This document shows, piece by piece, positions 41,840 to 50,031 of a stretch of DNA of 59,367 nt. Position 1 is the stretch's first letter. Each line of letters begins with the position of its first letter. Below the pieces are notes generated by a model. It worked only from the letters and a program-made list of their open reading frames with translations. It made no database searches and was not told the origin of the DNA. The position numbers were made by a program, and so were the translations under genes. This DNA is from a virus: positions 1-59,367 of IMG/VR virus record IMGVR_UViG_3300037244_000010; one strand, 5' to 3'.

Positions 41840-42352
41840 ATGAACAGCTTTCCAAAGATCGACGTACTGGCTGCCTGCGCAAAGTATGGCCCGGTATTGA
41901 AAGTCCCGACAGGACTCGACGGTGAACGTATCATGGCCTCCCTGGCTTCTAACGAGAGCAGCACTGGCAACGACTGCGGGCCGCGGCATGAACCCGCATA
42001 CGACGTAGGCGGTTCGGTATGGGCTTCGAGTCCTGCGCAGCGCGCGCTCGTGGCCCAGTACGGTCGTCTCGGGGCCTCCAGTTTTGGCCCATGGCAACTC
42101 ATGCTTATCAACTACCCAGGGTTCTCGCCGGCAGAACTAGAGATCAACCTCGACGACTGTGCCCGCGGATGCGTCAGCCACTTCAATTCCTACGTGGCGC
42201 ACTTTGAGCCCAAGAACCTCGTGGAGATCGGTCAAATCTGGAACCTCGGCCACAAGACGGTCAACCCTACGGCTGGCGTTATCAAATACTGCGCCGATTT
42301 GCAAAAGGCGTACGATTATTCTGTGAAGCAACCCGCTTCGGCGGTATCCTAA
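41840..42352 (+). CDS. Endolysin (lysozyme/transglycosylase-like)
   Basis: A 170-residue product. ERIMASLASNESSTGNDCGP provides the catalytic Glu, and SSFGPWQLMLINYPG is the GxWQ motif of lysozyme-fold muramidases and transglycosylases. It lacks a signal peptide, so it needs the neighbouring holin for export. GAGGGC precedes the ATG. Confidence 0.82.
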   Translation: MNSFPKIDVLAACAKYGPVLKVPTGLDGERIMASLASNESSTGNDCGPRHEPAYDVGGSVWASSPAQRALVAQYGRLGASSFGPWQLMLINYPGFSPAELEINLDDCARGCVSHFNSYVAHFEPKNLVEIGQIWNLGHKTVNPTAGVIKYCADLQKAYDYSVKQPASAVS

Positions 42353-42367
42353 AGCGAAGAGGGCAGC

Positions 42368-42613
42368 ATGAAGCTACCTGAGCCCTTCTGGGCAGTTCTA
42401 CTCGCAGTTCTGGGGGTGATCGTTGCATTGGCCGTCCTTTTTCACCCGGACCCGGTCGCAGTTGGAACCGCCGTCCTCGCAATCGCCTCCAACCTCGTCA
42501 GCGGCGCCCTCGGAGCCTTTGCCGGTCATGCAAGCCAAACCAGCAACTCCACAGGACCCAACGCAACAATCAACAACCCTGGAGCCACCTTTCCCGGTGA
42601 CGCAAACAAGTAG
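42368..42613 (+). CDS. Putative holin
   Basis: Eighty-one residues with two hydrophobic segments, ~8-25 (WAVLLAVLGVIVALAVLF) and ~31-52 (VGTAVLAIASNLVSGALGAF), and a polar Asn/Thr tail. Directly follows the endolysin. Topology fits a class II holin. Confidence 0.7.
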   Translation: MKLPEPFWAVLLAVLGVIVALAVLFHPDPVAVGTAVLAIASNLVSGALGAFAGHASQTSNSTGPNATINNPGATFPGDANK

Positions 42614-42632
42614 CGCCAAGGAGGCGCAAGAC

Positions 42633-43082
42633 ATGGGATTTTCAATCAAGGCAGTCATCAGCGACATTGAAGGCAGCGAAAAGACCTTCGTTAGCTTCCT
42701 GGTCAAAGAGTACGCGGAGTTCTACAAGAATGAACCCACGCTGATTCAGACCGTCGATACTGTGGTCAGCTATACGGAGGACGGACTTGCTATCGTTCTT
42801 CCGTTGGCCGGAGAGGGCGCATTGGCTGGCCCCATCGATGCCATCGTAGAAGAGGCTGTAACTGACCTCAACCGTGCCTCGGCTTTGGTGTACGACTTTG
42901 GCCCGAGCCCCACCGCAGCTTCGATCTTTGCCGCTGTGCAGTCCAATCTCGTGGCTTTGGAGACGGCAGGCCACATCACAAACCCCGCCACGATTGCCAA
43001 ACTCAAGCTCATTATCAACGCTATCGGCACGGTTGCTCAGCTGATTGCCAAGGCAGTTGCTGCGGCAACTCCATCGGCCTAA
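42633..43082 (+). CDS. Hypothetical lysis-region protein
   Basis: A 149-residue product from ATG 42633 with AAGGAGG upstream. Amphipathic helices and Ala-rich ends (AAVQSNLVALETAGHITNPA). No signal or span is certain. An upstream extension of the frame to 42423 overlaps the holin and was not accepted. Confidence 0.6.
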   Translation: MGFSIKAVISDIEGSEKTFVSFLVKEYAEFYKNEPTLIQTVDTVVSYTEDGLAIVLPLAGEGALAGPIDAIVEEAVTDLNRASALVYDFGPSPTAASIFAAVQSNLVALETAGHITNPATIAKLKLIINAIGTVAQLIAKAVAAATPSA

Positions 43083-43107
43083 TACGTTCACTGCACCACT
43101 TCATACG

Positions 43108-43142
43108 GCAGCCGGTCTCGCAAAGGACCGGCTGAATTTTCG
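43108..43142 (+). terminator. Hairpin after the lysis genes
   Basis: CAGCCGGTC and GACCGGCTG form a 9-bp stem with an 8-base loop, followed by AATTTT. Weak T-run; may attenuate rather than stop transcription into 43153. Confidence 0.6.
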
Positions 43143-43152
43143 GAGGTACACC

Positions 43153-43884
43153 ATGCGCCCTATCTCCATCACCATCGGCATAATCTCCGCAGCCTTGCTC
43201 GGCTTGACCGTGTGGGGAGCGTTCGGGATATCGCACCATTTGATCGTGGCCGTAGACAAGTGGGGAAACTCCGCGCCGGGGCCAGAATTTTCACAAACAA
43301 TCAAGGACGCGCACCAGGGCATTTTAGACGTTACAGCCGAGAGTCGCGACGTTACCATTGCCGTGCTCAAGCCGTGCAAGTTGGGGCGCCCTGAAACTTG
43401 TGGACTGATTCCGGCGGTTCGGATGACGGTGCAAGACACCGGCGCAGCTGTCCAGACAATGCAACAGCAGGTGGCACAGACGCAACCGCTCATCACGGCG
43501 GCGGCGCAGAACCTCAATCTGGCTGGCGATGCGGTAAAGGATACAGCGGGACACCTGTCTAAGACGGCTGACGCGGCCACTGTAGCCATTCAGACAGTCA
43601 CGATAGATGCCAAGACGGCCAACGACTTGCTGATGCAGTTGAGGCCCCTCATAGCCAGCTACACAGCCACCGGAAATGACCTGGATACCACTATCAAAAC
43701 CGCCAACGACATCATGGCAAGTCCAAACGTCACGATCATGCTGGCGAACGGAGCGCAGTTCACTACCACGGCGGTTCAGCTTGAGCAAAAGTTGGCTCAA
43801 TGCACGCTACACCCAACGCTTCCTTGCGTGCTAAAGAGCGACATTCTCTTCGGAGCACAGGTGGGCGGTTACCTTTTGAGATGA
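43153..43884 (+). CDS. Membrane-anchored coiled-coil protein
   Basis: A 243-residue product from ATG 43153 with GGAGG upstream. Residues ~5-30 (ITIGIISAALLGLTVWGAFG) form an N-terminal anchor; the rest is a long periplasmic helical region with heptad-like TADAATVAIQTVTIDAKTAN. Four Cys lie outside the span. A spanin-like or adhesion-related role is possible given its place after holin and endolysin; not certain. Confidence 0.6.
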   Translation: MRPISITIGIISAALLGLTVWGAFGISHHLIVAVDKWGNSAPGPEFSQTIKDAHQGILDVTAESRDVTIAVLKPCKLGRPETCGLIPAVRMTVQDTGAAVQTMQQQVAQTQPLITAAAQNLNLAGDAVKDTAGHLSKTADAATVAIQTVTIDAKTANDLLMQLRPLIASYTATGNDLDTTIKTANDIMASPNVTIMLANGAQFTTTAVQLEQKLAQCTLHPTLPCVLKSDILFGAQVGGYLLR

Positions 43885-43937
43885 GCTTAGGAGTCAAATT
43901 CAACATGTAGGAGGATTGCGGTAGTAGTCAGAGCAAA

Positions 43938-43972
43938 GAGAGGGTCACCTTCGGGTGGCCTTTTCTTTTTGA
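43938..43972 (+). terminator. Strong terminator of the late operon
   Basis: AGGGTCACC, TTCG tetraloop and GGTGGCCTT form a stable stem followed by TTTCTTTTT. Confidence 0.9.
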
Positions 43973-44003
43973 TAAATAGTCAAAAGTGAAGCAAAATATG
44001 GTT

Positions 44004-44009
44004 TATAAT
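44004..44009 (+). promoter_or_regulatory. Perfect -10 box placed for a leaderless transcript
   Basis: TATAAT at 44004-44009 lies six bases before ATG 44016, so transcription would begin at or near the start codon. No -35 at proper spacing. A CTTATCAA site (44024-44031) lies immediately downstream. Confidence 0.4.
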
Positions 44010-44015
44010 GCAAAA

Positions 44016-47000
44016 ATGATCGACTTATCAACTCGCCTCCTTCTACTCAACCGCAGGACCCGGATTCAGCGTCCTGTAGAGAATCTGAATGCTTATCAAG
44101 AGGTCTACACCTCACTTTCCAGCCTTCAAGATGAGGCGGTGATGTGCCCGCGGTCGATGAAAGAGCCGATGCGGGAGGCCATGGAGCGCGTCCGGTCAGA
44201 GGTGGGAGACTTGGACGAGTTCGTGGCCCGCGAACTGGAGTACCCCTCGGTCAAGGAGATGCAGAGCTACTTCATGGGCCTCCAGGTCGATTCGATTGCC
44301 CTGGCCATCTGGCAGATCAGGAAACAGAAGTCGCTTATCGACGCGGACCAGACCGGAGTTGGCAAGGGCAGAGTAGCGGCGGCCGTCTGCCGGTGGACGA
44401 TCCTCCATGGCCTTCTGCCGATCTTCGTCACCTACTCAGATACCCTCTTCACCGACTTCCAGCGGGATCTTGACGACATTGGCTTCGGGACGAGCGTCTG
44501 GCCGCTGCTCTTCAATGCGGGGGCGTCGATAACCGAGCAGGCAACAGGACGCAAGATATTCGCTAACAAGAGCAGCATGAAAGGGGTCCTGACTCGCATA
44601 TCCGAGACGGGCGGGCTGCCCCGTGCCCGCAATGCCGTATACCTGACCTACTCGCAGATCAACACGATCAACATCCAGCAGGAGGCCCTGAGCCGGTTGG
44701 CGCCGAAAGCCGTCTTCATCCTTGACGAGTCCCACAACGCCGGCGGCGACGACTCGAACACTGGCACATTCTTCCAGGAGGTTCTGCCCGCGGCGCACGG
44801 CGTGATGTTCATGTCGGCAACGTGGGCGAAGCGGCCGGACAATATGACGCTCTACGCGACAAAGACAGACATCTCGATTGCAATTCACGACAACCAGCGC
44901 GTCTCTGACGCCATCCGCGCCGGCGGTCCACCCCTACAGACTGTCGTGAGCCATCAGCTCGCCCAGGCAGGCCAACTCGTGCGGCGTGAGCGGTCCTTTG
45001 AGGGCATAAGCATCTTGAATTTCATTGACGACCGGAATCAGCTTTATCAAGAGCAGGTGTGCGACGATGTGACAGAAGTCCTGCGGGCCATATTCAAGGC
45101 GGATCAGGACTATCATCAGAACGATTTCGAGACGTTGCGCCTCCAGTACAAGAAGCGGCACATCAAAATCTACCACCACAAGTTCAGCGCCATCGTCCAC
45201 AACATCGTGAAGCAGTTCCTCCTGGCCTTGAAGTCGGACGCGGCGGCGGATTGCGCCATCGAAGCGCTCGGCCGCGGAGAGAAGCCGATTGTGGCCCTTG
45301 AGAGCACCATGGGGGCGTTCCTCGACAGCTATGTGAGCGCGGCGAACCTGAGCGAGGGCGAAGTGCTTGATAAGCTCTCATGGTCCACCATCCTCAGACG
45401 TGCGCTCGACAGGACCCTCCACTACACCATCAAGACCTCAATGGGCAATGACCGTCAAGAGTTCCCGCGCCATCTGCTCTATGTCGAGACGGAGGCCAAG
45501 TACCGGGAGGCTGAGCGGCTGCTGGACGCCCTTGCGGTGACGTTGCCAGTTTCGCCTATCGACTGGATCAGGACTCGCATCACGCAAGCTGGCTTTACCG
45601 TGGCAGAGATTACGGGGCGTTCCTACCGAATCAACTATGCGGGCCCCGTCCCGGTTCTGTCTTCAGTGCCGTCCAGCGAACGCAAGGACCGCGTGCAGAC
45701 GGGGAGCTTATTCAACAATGGCGGTGTCGATTGTCTCATCCTCAACCAGGCCGGTTCTACGGGAATCAGCCTTCACGCCTCCGAGAAGTTCAAAGACCAG
45801 CATCAGCGGCACATGATCGTTGCCCAGCCGGCCGGCGACGTGAACGTGTTCATGCAGATCCTCGGACGTTCGAACAGGACCGGCCAGATGGTCCTGCCAA
45901 GGTACACGATGCTCTCCCTGGCCATCCCCGCAGAGATTCGCCCGGCCATCAGCCTCGCCAAGAAACTGAAGAGCCTGAACGCCAACACGTCGAGCAACAC
46001 GCGGTCGGCAATGTCGATTGAGGCGCCAGACATGATGAACAAGTACGGCGACAAGATCGTGGCGGAATGGCTGCACGAGAATGAGCAGATTGCCCGTCTC
46101 ATGGGCCTCACGATGGACAAGTCGGAAGAGGAAGGGGGTACTCCAGAGGAGGACCTGGCGCGCACGGCAACAGGACGCTCGGCATTGCTTCCCGTCAAAG
46201 AGCAGCGCGAGTTCATGGAGACGATCACCGAAAGCTACACGGACTACATCGCCTACCTCGACGAAACCGGGCAGAACGACCTTGAACCCAAGACCTACAA
46301 CTTCGATGCAGAGCATAAGACCTCGCACGTCATATATGTTGGGTCTGATCCTTCATCGCCATTCGGGGAAGATGCCATCTTCGGAACCTACTCAATCAAG
46401 CGTCAAGGCAAGTCCTACACCCCGGAAGAGGTCGAGGAACTCATTGCACAGACTTATGGTCCTGACCTCATGAAGTACGAGCCATGGCAGCGGGACACGT
46501 ACCACGCGCGGGCCTTGAGCGCACACCTTGAGGGCTTGTTCAAGCCATACATTGAGGGCGTGGAAGCCCCACACATCTTTGATCGAGCGCAGAAAATCAG
46601 GGAATGGTCACGGTCGATATTGAACGACTTCCGAATGGGAACAGGACTCAGAATCGAAATCAACGGAGACACCTACAACGGCATCATCTACGACATTCGC
46701 GGCCGCAAGAAAGTAAGCGGAAACCCCTACGCTCCCAGTTCGCTGAAGTTCTACATTGCAGTCAACGGGCCTTTGCGCGAGGTGCGCGTACCTGGCTCGC
46801 AGATCAAGAAGATTACGCTGTCGAACCTTGGACGCAATGCGGATATTGCTGAACTGTTTCAGGACTATCTAAGCGACACTCGGCAGCGCGCCAAGATCAT
46901 CACCGGGAATCTGCTGGGAGCTTATGGGCAGTTGAAGCCGGGGAGCAAGGGAAGAATTATCACGTTCACAAAGCATGAGGGCGGCACAGAGCAGGGAATC

Positions 47001-47057
47001 TTGATGCCAGCACGGTTCGATTGGGAGAAGGACGTCACCCCGCAGAAGCTCGATTGA
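44016..47057 (+). CDS. Strawberry-notch-type helicase
   Basis: About 1013 residues from ATG 44016 (GTG 43986 and ATG 43998 are alternatives; none has a ribosome binding site). Walker A variant DADQTGVGKGR (~108), DESH box (~236), SATWAKRPDN, STGISLHASEKF (~580) and QILGRSNRTGQ (~616) give a superfamily 2 helicase of the Strawberry-notch class, known in phages from DarB-like antirestriction or DNA-modification modules. It lies alone after a strong terminator and faces the helicase-methyltransferase gene, overlapping it by 189 bases. Confidence 0.88.
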   Translation: MIDLSTRLLLLNRRTRIQRPVENLNAYQEVYTSLSSLQDEAVMCPRSMKEPMREAMERVRSEVGDLDEFVARELEYPSVKEMQSYFMGLQVDSIALAIWQIRKQKSLIDADQTGVGKGRVAAAVCRWTILHGLLPIFVTYSDTLFTDFQRDLDDIGFGTSVWPLLFNAGASITEQATGRKIFANKSSMKGVLTRISETGGLPRARNAVYLTYSQINTINIQQEALSRLAPKAVFILDESHNAGGDDSNTGTFFQEVLPAAHGVMFMSATWAKRPDNMTLYATKTDISIAIHDNQRVSDAIRAGGPPLQTVVSHQLAQAGQLVRRERSFEGISILNFIDDRNQLYQEQVCDDVTEVLRAIFKADQDYHQNDFETLRLQYKKRHIKIYHHKFSAIVHNIVKQFLLALKSDAAADCAIEALGRGEKPIVALESTMGAFLDSYVSAANLSEGEVLDKLSWSTILRRALDRTLHYTIKTSMGNDRQEFPRHLLYVETEAKYREAERLLDALAVTLPVSPIDWIRTRITQAGFTVAEITGRSYRINYAGPVPVLSSVPSSERKDRVQTGSLFNNGGVDCLILNQAGSTGISLHASEKFKDQHQRHMIVAQPAGDVNVFMQILGRSNRTGQMVLPRYTMLSLAIPAEIRPAISLAKKLKSLNANTSSNTRSAMSIEAPDMMNKYGDKIVAEWLHENEQIARLMGLTMDKSEEEGGTPEEDLARTATGRSALLPVKEQREFMETITESYTDYIAYLDETGQNDLEPKTYNFDAEHKTSHVIYVGSDPSSPFGEDAIFGTYSIKRQGKSYTPEEVEELIAQTYGPDLMKYEPWQRDTYHARALSAHLEGLFKPYIEGVEAPHIFDRAQKIREWSRSILNDFRMGTGLRIEINGDTYNGIIYDIRGRKKVSGNPYAPSSLKFYIAVNGPLREVRVPGSQIKKITLSNLGRNADIAELFQDYLSDTRQRAKIITGNLLGAYGQLKPGSKGRIITFTKHEGGTEQGILMPARFDWEKDVTPQKLD

Positions 47058-49388
47058 GTCCTGCGGGGTGTTGGGTTCCTGTGCGTCCTCTGCGGCTTCC
47101 CCGGTGACGTAGGAATACGGATCATCATTCAACTCTTCTTCTGACACTTCCTCTTGCTCTGCGAACAGTCCGGCATTGCTTGCCAGCGCCCGGTCAAGGT
47201 TGCGGCACGCCTGATTGTAGTAAGACTTTTTCAGTTCACTTCCAAGGAACTTGCGGCCCATCTCCAGAGCAACAAACCCTTCAGAACCGATGCCAGCGAA
47301 CGGACTCCAAACCACATCGCCGGGATTCGTCCACAGTTTGACGGCGCGGCGGATAACTTCAAGCTGCAAAGGGCAGATGTGGCGTTCGTCGTTGTGTTCC
47401 CGAGCCGAACGATATTGCAGCGTATCCGATGGGTTTATGTCCATCCAAATCGGGCTGGCATACTGCTGCCACAGTTGGACGGGAAACTCCTCGGCGGTGT
47501 GTGCGCAGCGTTCGGGATTATCCCCCGGCTTCCTCATGGTCACAAGATAGTCAGGCACGCCCTGGCGGCTCATGGTAGAGTCCTTGCGAATCTGCTTGTG
47601 GAGTAGCCCGAGAGCCTTCGTACGCTGCATGGCGGTAACTGGGTCTTTCCAGATGCAGACCTCAGAATGGTAGATGAACCCCACTTCCTCAAATGCGCGG
47701 ATGATCTCGCCCCTGAAGTCCCGCAAGCCGATATGACCATCCCTGACCTTTGACGTAGGCAGGTTCATGCAATGAATGGAAACCAACCTGCCGGGCATCA
47801 ATGCGCGGTACTGCTCTTTGATGAGGAAACGGTAGTGGCGCCAGAACTCGTCATGGTCTTTGCTGTTTCCCAAGTCCCGCTCCGAATTGCTGTATGTGTA
47901 GAGTGAAGCGAACGGAGGCGAGTAGACGGAATAGTGGATGCTGTTGTCGGGAAGCTCCCGCGCAAGATCAACGCAGTCAGCAAGGTGCATTGTCCAGTTT
48001 TCGGAAGTCTTCACTTCGCGCTCATAGGTCGATTCGCTGCGCACGGTGCCTACCAGATTCATGCGTGTCAAGTCCTGCATGTTTTCCTGCATCTCTTCTG
48101 CCATCTGCTCTGACTCCCTTTCTTTACGCTTCAGATTTTCAAGTACGTTTCCCTCTGTCGATGCTGCGATGATGTGAACGTGGACGGGTTCATCCTGGCC
48201 AAACCTCCAGCATCGCCGGATTGCCTGAAAGAACTGCTCCCATGAATCGTTCACTCCGGCGAAGATCATGTGTGAGCAAACCTGATAGTTCACACCGAAA
48301 CCTAAGATGGAAGCCTTGGAAACCATGCGCTTGATCTTTCCTTGTGCAAACTCCAGTGACCGAGCAGCCTTCACTTCTGGCGTGTCCGATCCCGTCAATT
48401 CAACCCCATCGATACTTGCGGCTGCCATCTCGCTTTCCTTGTTCAAATTCGTCCAGACGAGCCAAGTTTCGTCAGGTTCCGCGTCAACGACTAGCTTGAC
48501 TTCCATGATCCGATCAATGACAGTGGACCTCCGCGCATTCAGCCTCTCGGAAAGTGTCTCAGCGGGCATCGCGAACAACATCCCTTCGCTCGGCGTGTCT
48601 ACGCCCACGATGTGTTCGTGGTAGACCAGTTCCGGCAGGATGAAAGGCCCATCGTCGTATCCCACATCTGAAGGCTTGCGGATGTTGACAGCCCAGGAGC
48701 AAACCCACTTCCAGAACTCCGCCCGAGCATGGCCCTTGAGCCTCCACTTCTGCGTCTCTCCGCCGTCGTGCGTGAAGAACATGGAAAGCATCTCAGTGGC
48801 CGTCATGACGCCCAAGAACTCCGCATGGTTGCCAAGCTCCATATGATCGTTCGGGGCAGGTGTGGCGGTCGCAGCGAGCCGGTACGGGGTATCCTTGAAC
48901 ACTTCAATGAGTGCGGAACGAGTCGCGCCATCGAAAGACTTCAGGATGCTGGATTCATCAAGCACTACTCCCGCGAAGTCGGAAGGGTCGAAGTTATCCA
49001 TGCGTTCATAGTTCGTGACGATGATGGATTCCGTGACAAGTTCTCCGTGATCGTAGAACTTTCCGTTGTGCGCGACATAATCCTTGCAGTACCTAACTTT
49101 GATGCCGAACTTCGCCCCCTCTGTGACCATCTGGTAAGCCACAGCCAGAGGTGCGAGAATCAGGACCGGCATACCGGTATGTTCTGACACGACGCGCGCC
49201 CACTCTTCCTCAATGAGCGTCTTCCCCATGCCGGTGCCAAGGAATGCGGCCGCCCGTCCAAGGCGAAGCGCCCATGAGCACACGTCGCGCTGATGCGGAA
49301 ACATGGATGGATTCAGCGGAGGAACGGTAGTCAAACCGGAGACAATCGGCGTGAACCGCTTCGCTTTCAGAAACTCTTCATAGTTCAT
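46869..49388 (-). CDS. Helicase-DNA methyltransferase fusion
   Basis: An 839-residue product from ATG 49388 with AGGAAAG upstream. The N-terminal half is a SNF2/DEAD-type helicase: GTGMGKT (~51-57), LDESS (~146), ATATPAPNDH, and RRCWRFGQDEPVHVH as motif VI. The C-terminal half is an adenine-N6/cytosine-N4 methyltransferase of the beta order: catalytic SPPF (~490) precedes the AdoMet motif SPFAGIGSEGF (~695) and GSELKKSYY. No nuclease domain, so it is a modification enzyme, perhaps against restriction. The last ~63 codons are read from the strand opposite the SNO gene end. The gene is almost free of CAGGACYC. Confidence 0.9.
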   Translation of the reverse strand: MNYEEFLKAKRFTPIVSGLTTVPPLNPSMFPHQRDVCSWALRLGRAAAFLGTGMGKTLIEEEWARVVSEHTGMPVLILAPLAVAYQMVTEGAKFGIKVRYCKDYVAHNGKFYDHGELVTESIIVTNYERMDNFDPSDFAGVVLDESSILKSFDGATRSALIEVFKDTPYRLAATATPAPNDHMELGNHAEFLGVMTATEMLSMFFTHDGGETQKWRLKGHARAEFWKWVCSWAVNIRKPSDVGYDDGPFILPELVYHEHIVGVDTPSEGMLFAMPAETLSERLNARRSTVIDRIMEVKLVVDAEPDETWLVWTNLNKESEMAAASIDGVELTGSDTPEVKAARSLEFAQGKIKRMVSKASILGFGVNYQVCSHMIFAGVNDSWEQFFQAIRRCWRFGQDEPVHVHIIAASTEGNVLENLKRKERESEQMAEEMQENMQDLTRMNLVGTVRSESTYEREVKTSENWTMHLADCVDLARELPDNSIHYSVYSPPFASLYTYSNSERDLGNSKDHDEFWRHYRFLIKEQYRALMPGRLVSIHCMNLPTSKVRDGHIGLRDFRGEIIRAFEEVGFIYHSEVCIWKDPVTAMQRTKALGLLHKQIRKDSTMSRQGVPDYLVTMRKPGDNPERCAHTAEEFPVQLWQQYASPIWMDINPSDTLQYRSAREHNDERHICPLQLEVIRRAVKLWTNPGDVVWSPFAGIGSEGFVALEMGRKFLGSELKKSYYNQACRNLDRALASNAGLFAEQEEVSEEELNDDPYSYVTGEAAEDAQEPNTPQDSIELLRGDVLLPIEPCWHQDSLLCAALMLCERDNSSLAPRLQLPISSQQIPGDDLGALPSVA

Positions 49389-49740
49389 GATCTTTCCTTT
49401 CGATGTGTGGTTTGCTTCCGTGCTGATGTTCAAACTGGTGACATCTCCAACAACTCCAGCGATGCTTCTGGCCTGTCTCTTCTGATTCAAACCATCCGAA
49501 CCGACTCTTAGATTTCAGGTGGCTCAGTTGCCCTTGGTGTTCCTCGTCGTCCAGTGCGTTGAGCGGCGCATATCCGAGGCAGTGAGGCCCGTTGTGAAGC
49601 TCACACATGCCGCCAGCGCGCAAATAGCAGTCCAACCTGGCCGATTGCTTCTCTTCGCTGGTCGGCTGCCCCTTGCGCATCCCTGGCCGTTTCTTGCGTA
49701 CTGGCGTGTAGCGTTTGAGTGGAGTCCTACGAGCAATCAT
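49378..49740 (-). CDS. HNH-type zinc nuclease-like protein
   Basis: A 120-residue product. The basic N-terminus (RRTPLKRYTPVRKKRPGMRK), CELHNGPHCLGY, the SHLKSKSRFGW block and SCWRCHQFEHQHGSKP fit small phage HNH/recombination endonucleases with HLKxRG and CxxHHxxxH signatures. GAGGCGG precedes the ATG, which overlaps the preceding stop. Confidence 0.68.
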   Translation of the reverse strand: MIARRTPLKRYTPVRKKRPGMRKGQPTSEEKQSARLDCYLRAGGMCELHNGPHCLGYAPLNALDDEEHQGQLSHLKSKSRFGWFESEETGQKHRWSCWRCHQFEHQHGSKPHIERKDHEL

Positions 49741-49937
49741 TCCGCCTCTTCTTTCTGGCTTACACCTAACAGCAATCGGCGCGCTTCATCGTTCTGGCAG
49801 AGTGACACTTGAACTATGTAGCGGTTGAGGAGCGTTTTTTGCTTCACGGATAGTTCGTACCGTTGAGCATAGGCATCAATCACCGCATCAGATGGACTTC
49901 CGCTCCCCGGCGTCTTCGGTTTTCTTTTGATCGGCAT
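49737..49937 (-). CDS. Small hypothetical protein
   Basis: Sixty-six residues from ATG 49937 with GGGAAAG upstream. Helical, basic N-terminus, with SVKQKTLLNRYIVQVSLCQN. Possibly a terminase-like HTH fragment or replication accessory; no family recognised. Overlaps the next upstream gene by 50 bases. Confidence 0.5.
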   Translation of the reverse strand: MPIKRKPKTPGSGSPSDAVIDAYAQRYELSVKQKTLLNRYIVQVSLCQNDEARRLLLGVSQKEEAE

Positions 49938-50031
49938 CTTTCCCTTTCCATACGTTCTTCTTGAGGTATTTGGTTATGCCAGCAAGTTGCTGCTGGATGA
50001 GGTTCAAATCAACATCAGGACGCTCACGCAT
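49888..50031 (-). CDS. Tiny hypothetical protein
   Basis: Forty-seven residues from ATG 50031 with AGGA upstream; overlaps the dnaB stop and the following gene. LNLIQQQLAGITKYLKKNVW suggests a helix. Weak support because of the 50-base overlap. Confidence 0.4.
   Translation of the reverse strand: MRERPDVDLNLIQQQLAGITKYLKKNVWKGKDADQKKTEDAGERKSI

Noticed and set aside
42423-42632. Pro/Ser-rich upstream extension of the 42633 frame, Rz1-like in composition
   Set aside because: No lipobox or start signal, and it lies wholly within the holin gene; AAGGAGG at 42617 marks the real start.
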